Of a stretch of 64,000 bases of DNA, positions 59,098 through 64,000 are shown one piece after another (positions within the stretch are counted from its first letter, which is position 1; every line of letters begins with the position of its first letter). The notes below the pieces were generated by a model that had not been told where the DNA came from, did no database searches, and saw only the letters and a list, made by a program, of their open reading frames with translations. The stretch comes from Nemopilema nomurai (lineage: Eukaryota; Cnidaria; Scyphozoa; Rhizostomeae; Rhizostomatidae), in assembly GCA_003864495.1 (NCBI GenBank), contig ML133408.1, positions 1,619,006 to 1,683,005 on the forward strand, written 5' to 3'. The position numbers and the translations under genes are program-made.

Positions 59098-59892
59098 AAT
59101 GGGATAAGTATTTATATTCAAGTTCAACATTTTATAATAACCTTTTGTTCTCTTTTTCTCCCTCATACTGCTTATAATTTGCTTTTTTGTTATGTATATA
59201 TCATATTTTGTGTGTGTCAAAGCTGCAAGTACATTATTTCATCCAGAGTTCAATTTTCCAAAATTATATTTAAATTACGGTCAAAATTTGTCATAGTTTT
59301 TAATTCATGTAATACCATTGATGTGTTGCAATTACTTCACAATATCAATGTACCTCTATCTTAAAATCTTATGTAAAAACACCGTAAAATTATCTAATGC
59401 AAGCCAAGGGATAAACAACTGATTCCACATGTTTATTCAAGGTGCCTTTTAGTTAGTTTTTCCCTACAAAATGTAGTTTTTTTTATTGTGGGAAGCTTCT
59501 AATTGAAAAAAATAGTTGATAAAGAGCTTGCAATAAATTTTCCAAGTCAAATTTTGCAACCTGTACACAACTACTTCATTTGAAGAGAAGATGTCAAAGT
59601 TCTGAACTGACTGTGGCTGTTTCTTAGAATTCAAGATGAGTGTTCTTTTTGTTTGCGTCTGCTGTACAGTGCCTGTTGTTTTCAGCACTGCTAATATGCC
59701 TTTCTCTTAACATTGGAGTTGCAACTTAGCAATGTTTTTTGATACGAAATAGAGTGTTTCTATTTAGATTCAATATAGTCAAGAAATTTATCAGGGTATA
59801 ATCGTGTGCATAACTGAGTTTGAAATCATTGGCTAGATGGTAGTTTTTAAAAAAACTGTTTTTGGTTGTAAGTTGGCTGGTCTTTGGGATGT
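59098..59892. other. Non-coding centre of the Harbinger element
   Basis: AT-rich spacer between the convergent 3' ends of the two transposon genes. No further frame with protein-like composition. Confidence 0.6.
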
Positions 59893-60972
59893 TTATATGA
59901 AGTAATCTCCAAGTGCAGGAGGCTGGAGATTGAAATATTTTGAAGTACTTGATCCGTACAAGCACGTATTGGCATTACGAAGGAGAGCACTGACAATGTA
60001 GAACTGACCCACAGGGCTCAACCCAATTTTCTGATTTTTCTTGAAGTCCATGAACTTAAAACTGTTGATGATATCCCCAAAAATCCATTCAACAGACACC
60101 CTGACTTGGCTCATAGACTGATTGAATGCCTGCTCCTCTTGGGTTAAGTTAGGTCTTCTAGGAAAAGGGCGTTGTAAATGAACCCTGTGGGGGTATGCAG
60201 GATCACCATAGAGACAGAGTGCTTGACCTTCAGGGGTGAAAGAATACTCTGCAAGTTGAGGTAACAGCCCGGACATTGCAAGTAGAGCACTGTCATGACG
60301 CCTCCCCTCTACAGGACCAAACAGGTTGGCAATCAAACCATTTGGTGCAACTACTGATTGGAATTTAAGTGCATGCACTCTTTTGTGGCCATTGTAAACA
60401 GCCCTTTGATTGCGCTTCGGCCTGCATATGGGCCTAACTGTGCCGTCAATAAATCCCCAGCAGTTGTCCAAGGCAGCACCTTTATAGTGAATTTCATCTG
60501 CAAATGCTTTTAAATTTGCCCTAGAAAGCCATGGTTGGTCTAAGGTCTGGAGAAGATAACCAAACTGTGTGTGTATTGATCGTACGAGCATGTTGGAAAT
60601 CATGCTCAACTGGGGAACTGGTCGACCAAACCTTGGAATTAAATCGCCATATCTGCAGGGGTATGAAAGGCGACGAAGGAGGATGCAAAGTGCTTCAACG
60701 GAGTCAAAAACAACACCATTGTAGACTCTCATCTCTGGCGGCAGATGAAGGGCATCTATCAGGGTATAAACATCTTCCTTCCTAAATCGGAACTCTGCCT
60801 TACACTCATCATCATCCATTTGCTCCAAATCAAACCTATCGTAATGCCAATACGGAAAGTACGGGTTCCTTCGAATATTTCTTTCTGCCAGGAGAAGCAA
60901 CTCATCGTCATCGACGAGACCAGCATCGTGGTGGGCAAAGAGAATTTCGTTCACTCGCTGAGCGTTAGCCAT
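59893..60972 (-). CDS. Harbinger DDE transposase (HARBI1-like nuclease)
   Basis: 359 aa from ATG 60972 to TAA, no frameshift. It has the DDE_Tnp_4 fold with a likely catalytic triad D176 (GFIDGTVRPI), D257 (YGDPAYPH) and E295 (VRVSVEWIFGDI), plus the family signatures NGHKRVHALKFQSVVAPNGL and GRRHDSALL. Length is typical (about 350 aa; human HARBI1 349). It catalyses cut-and-paste movement together with the Myb-like partner encoded convergently at 58342-59097. Complete triad and frame indicate a potentially active copy, or one kept by selection. Confidence 0.92.
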   Translation of the reverse strand: MANAQRVNEILFAHHDAGLVDDDELLLLAERNIRRNPYFPYWHYDRFDLEQMDDDECKAEFRFRKEDVYTLIDALHLPPEMRVYNGVVFDSVEALCILLRRLSYPCRYGDLIPRFGRPVPQLSMISNMLVRSIHTQFGYLLQTLDQPWLSRANLKAFADEIHYKGAALDNCWGFIDGTVRPICRPKRNQRAVYNGHKRVHALKFQSVVAPNGLIANLFGPVEGRRHDSALLAMSGLLPQLAEYSFTPEGQALCLYGDPAYPHRVHLQRPFPRRPNLTQEEQAFNQSMSQVRVSVEWIFGDIINSFKFMDFKKNQKIGLSPVGQFYIVSALLRNANTCLYGSSTSKYFNLQPPALGDYFI

Positions 60973-61045
60973 GTTAACTTTGCGTCGTCGTAGTGAGATT
61001 TCGTAACAACAACAAAATCAAATTGGGACACAACTGGGACGATGT

Positions 61046-61105
61046 GACCGCGCTAGTTTACAGGCTCCTTCTGCGTCGTCGTCTTGGAAAATCGTAAGCT
61101 CTCTA
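61046..61105 (-). repeat. Right TIR of Harbinger element
   Basis: Begins GACCGCGCTAGT and ends AATCGTAAGCTCTCTA, the complement of the left end. Confidence 0.8.
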
Positions 61106-63544
61106 GTGTAGACGGTTGAACGCCCGACTCGACGCCCAGCCTGCAACGAGGAAGTTAACTCCGCTTCCTCCGCCCATCTCATGTTCGTGATGTCAACACT
61201 CCGAACCGCAGCTCCTCCTCATTACACCGCGCAGCGCACTCTCAAGGGCTGTATTCCACAATTTTTCAGAAAGAGCTAGTTGTAATAACATAACGATTTT
61301 CACTTCCAAGTCTCCCCAGCATTTCCTAATTATTCAATCGTTCGACCCACCGTTTATCCAGACTTCTATTTATTCCTCCCCGAATGTGAAATCATAGTCA
61401 ATAGAAAATAGAAAAATATGCTATTGACTATGGTGAAATGTGAAAATCTTGTGAGAAATTTTCGGCATTTTAGCATCTTGTTTATTTTGCAGGTTTCTGT
61501 CGTTATTCGGATTATCCGCACGCACCTTGAAATCTTGTGTCCTTAGAGGGCCGGATAGTACTTTAGTGCGTTTTCGTGGGACTTCTAATAAGCATGATGC
61601 TCATATGCGCACGAATGAGCTTTTACACAGAGAGGGCGGCAAGGCAGTCTGTATACAGAAAGTGCTTCTTAGTAAGAAAATTGCATGTACTATTTTTGCA
61701 ACCAGATTGTATGTACTATACTGTTTTTTTAGGCGAGGTGAAACAACCTACTAAATCTAGGCGCAGCTTGGGCGAATTTCAATTCAAGTTTATTTTCGTC
61801 ATGATGAAACTCTTTGCCTCTTAACACCTGACAATCAAAGGAAATAACTAGATTCAAGAAGACCTTAACTAAATTTACAATTCAACTTACAAAATAACTG
61901 CTATCTATATCTGAATAATTAGCCTAATTACAATTCAATTTTCAAATACTACGAAAAACCGTATTAAAAACCCAATACAAATCGAAAATTAATATCTACA
62001 ATAAAAGGAAATCCAAATGGCTAACACATATTTATAACTAAACTATAAAGCTTTAAAGCTACATACATAGTCATTGATGCAAGCATAATCCTTACATTCG
62101 ATTGTTTTGTTGCTTTCTGAAGTGACTGTTTTTGCTGTGAACTTGAGATAAGTTTTTATTTCGTCATTCACCTGTGTGTAAAATTGCAGTAAATATAAAA
62201 ATAAAACTAAAAATTACCGAATCATGCTTCAAAATTAGAAATGAATTACCGACTAGTTAACCGACGGTATCTAGATCATGGGGGTGTCACACCCCCACGG
62301 CTACACCCTTGTCCCCTTCTAACAGCAAACTGCGTTTGGTAGATCGTGATCTCAAAAATGGGCGAAATCAAAAGATCAAGTTTGAAGGCATTGGCAACAG
62401 CTACGTTTTGTTCTGTTATCAAAACAAAAGATGACCATAGCAACTCAGTGCACAACTTTCGCCTGTTGTCATCGCCACAGCAAACAAAGGCTTGAAGTAG
62501 CTAATCAAGCGAACCAGAGCATTCAATTTTCATAGAATGCTATGTCAAGCCTTCGCAAAAATACTGTTCCCGGCAACATATGGTGGCGGGGGAAGATCAA
62601 CAATGGCAACTGGCAGTGATGCCGTTTCTTTTTTTTGACGCTATTTCAAGTCGAGGAAGATTACAAGACGTCTAAATGACAGTAGTTTCACAGATGCATA
62701 GGTAAGTAAATTTGATTCTATTAGATTATATTTCTCACTTTGCCATCCTGCCTCATGAGCTATCGATTTATTTAGGCCTATCACCCAAGGCTTTGGGAGA
62801 TACACTCTTACGTTATCAGTTTCTTGCAAGTTTCTTCAATTCTGGTTAACAAGAGTTTCAAAATAGAGATTATACAGTCGGGAAATTGTGCGCATACCCC
62901 TTGACTAGCAATTCTTGTTGTGTCATTTCCATCAAGCCACAAGTGGAGATGAAAGTGCACAATTTGCAATGACCTGTCGCATGCCTGAAAAATTTATTTA
63001 AATTGTAAATCAACCAAGGCTCCATTTTTCTCCTTAACACGAAGTGATGATATGGGTGTGATAATCGTACTCACAATCGTCTTTGATTGACCACAATCTC
63101 AGAGCAATCAAGAACAGCAACATTAAATTTTGCTGGAAAATCCAAAAGGTTAATTTTATTGGTAATTCTATATTGTCTAGACTTGACTGAATGAATATTG
63201 ATTGAAATTTCTTTGTTGTAAATGTTAAGAGGCAACACATAAATATTTGGCGTTTATGTTAATTCACACCACATAGAGAAATGCGGTAATACCCTAGGAC
63301 CCTTGATCTTAGGGTTATTGCTCTCAGTCTTTTCTACAGGCTGAATCACCCCCATTCCATTTCTCAACCTAGGTGAGCTTTTTTAGCGAGGAAATGATCC
63401 AAGTTTTGTTGTATGGTGCCAATCTGTATTAGAGTCATACAATCTAGATTGTAATAATTTTATCTGTTTGAAAATTGCTAGAATCATGTGATGCCACCTT
63501 CAGAAAAGCAACATGCTAATGCACTATCTATAAATATTTTCTAG
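61106..63544. other. Intergenic DNA, with GC-rich promoter-like start
   Basis: The first ~150 bp (61106-61260) are CpG-rich with ETS-like GAGGAAGT and CTTCCTCC, unlike the AT-rich remainder; this may be the original GAREM-like promoter displaced by the transposon. A tiny hairpin element lies at 61386-61439. From 61440 to 63540 no gene is supported, except that an ATG with good donor at 62695-62702 (ATGCATAG then GTAAGT) would fit in phase with the exon at 63545. Confidence 0.4.
61386..61439. mobile_element. 40-bp hairpin flanked by 7-bp direct repeats
   Basis: CATAGTCAATAG at 61393-61404 is the exact complement of CTATTGACTATG at 61421-61432, and GTGAAAT stands directly on both sides (61386-61392, 61433-61439) like a target-site duplication. 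It looks like a miniature or internally deleted transposon. Confidence 0.55.
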
Positions 63545-64000
63545 GGGCTACGACAGTGGTTCTGTTGCTGTTGTAAATGAAGGAATTCCAATAGTTTTGA
63601 TCACAACACAAGAAGAAAACGAAGATGATGAATATGGAATTGAGTTATCTGATGTTTTGCCACTGGCAGCATCAAAGTACCGATACACTAAATGGCATGA
63701 GATAGAAGAGATCAATGTCAACTCAAGTGCACTTAAAGCACCAAGAGTAAGACGAGGTATTCCTTTTGTTTTGGAACAGTCTCCTAGCCCTTTCAGTCCA
63801 ATGTGAGAAGTTTAGGTCCTTGATCACCTTTCATTGATAACTGATTGAATTTCCTTTATCTTTAGCTCCTCCTTCATATAAGAAAGACACTATATTTGCA
63901 ATAGAAGAGGAATATGCAGAAAACAGTGATTTTGATATTGAATCTGGAAAAGGCTCTAAAAAAAAATTTAACAAGTTGAGGACGAAGAAGCGGCAAGATT
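63545..64000 (+). CDS. Unknown protein, 5' part, runs off the window
   Basis: Two exons are visible, 63545-63756 and 63866-64000 (open at the edge), joined in phase 1 through GAG/GTATTC and TTTAG/CTCC. The first encodes GYDSGSVAVVNEGIPIVLIT and an acidic stretch (QEENEDDEYGIELSDVLP), then KYRYTKWHEIEEINV. The second encodes PPSYKKDTIFAIEEEYAENS and a Lys-rich run (KGSKKKFNKLRTKKR). Composition and splice sites are convincing for a gene, but the family is not recognised. A start at ATG 62695 would give MHRGYDSG; this is only a phase-compatible guess. Confidence 0.6.

Larger units (their letters stand above)
57655..61105. mobile_element. PIF/Harbinger DNA transposon, apparently complete
   Basis: The ends are inverted repeats: TAGAGAGCTTACGATT is identical at both ends, and imperfect similarity with GACGACG blocks continues to a shared ACTAGCGCGGTC, giving TIRs of about 60-67 bp. 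Inside are two convergent genes: a Myb/SANT-like protein (58342-59097, plus) and a DDE nuclease (59893-60972, minus), both open, the standard Harbinger pair. The only matching flanking bases are TA; the usual 3-bp TWA duplication is not clear. Intact frames suggest a young copy. Confidence 0.85.

Overview
This is animal nuclear DNA. It is AT-rich and made mostly of intron-containing genes with GT-AG (and two GC-AG) splice sites, long repeat-filled introns and many DNA-transposon relics. The set of homologues (Mind bomb-type E3 ligase, M13 metalloprotease, prostanoid-receptor-like GPCR, FANCE, HSPBAP1-like JmjC protein, GAREM-like CABIT/SAM adaptor, intact Harbinger element) suggests an invertebrate. 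A cnidarian is my best guess, but no marker here proves the phylum. All exon joins were worked out by eye from splice consensus, reading phase and similarity to remembered family sequences; none has been checked by transcript or database.

Layout. 1-6457: a MITE-like element (610-1170), a 12-bp minisatellite, an unknown minus-strand ORF (2949-3758), a probable terminal exon of a Cys-rich protein (4283-4523) and a 21-bp minisatellite. 6458-11310: nine-exon Mind bomb-like E3 ligase that lacks the ankyrin block. 15132-18176: large exon of an acidic protein with four SUMO-interacting-motif-like stretches and twelve near-identical 11-residue repeats. 22889-40867: M13 (neprilysin/ECE) metalloprotease with two mutually compatible first exons and 18 shared exons; its introns carry a foldback element and large minisatellites. 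43018-46213: six-exon prostanoid-receptor-like GPCR with a long C-tail. 47639-49450: intronless FANCE with an E2F-type site touching its start codon. 50813-54100 (minus): HSPBAP1-like JmjC protein. 55436-57648 (minus): GAREM-like CABIT-SAM adaptor. 57655-61105: apparently complete PIF/Harbinger transposon with both its Myb-like protein and DDE nuclease open, sitting 6 bp upstream of the GAREM-like start codon. 63545-64000: 5' part of an unknown acidic/basic protein that leaves the window.

There is no sign of an operon-like system. The genes are unrelated neighbours: two signalling receptor/adaptor genes, one extracellular or ecto-protease, two ubiquitin/SUMO-related proteins, one DNA-repair subunit and one probable oxygenase. 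The most interesting points are the ankyrin-less Mind bomb, the poly-SIM repeat protein, the alternative protease anchors that differ in a conserved cysteine pair, the Harbinger insertion at the GAREM start, and an exon whose two splice sites lie in a perfect inverted repeat.
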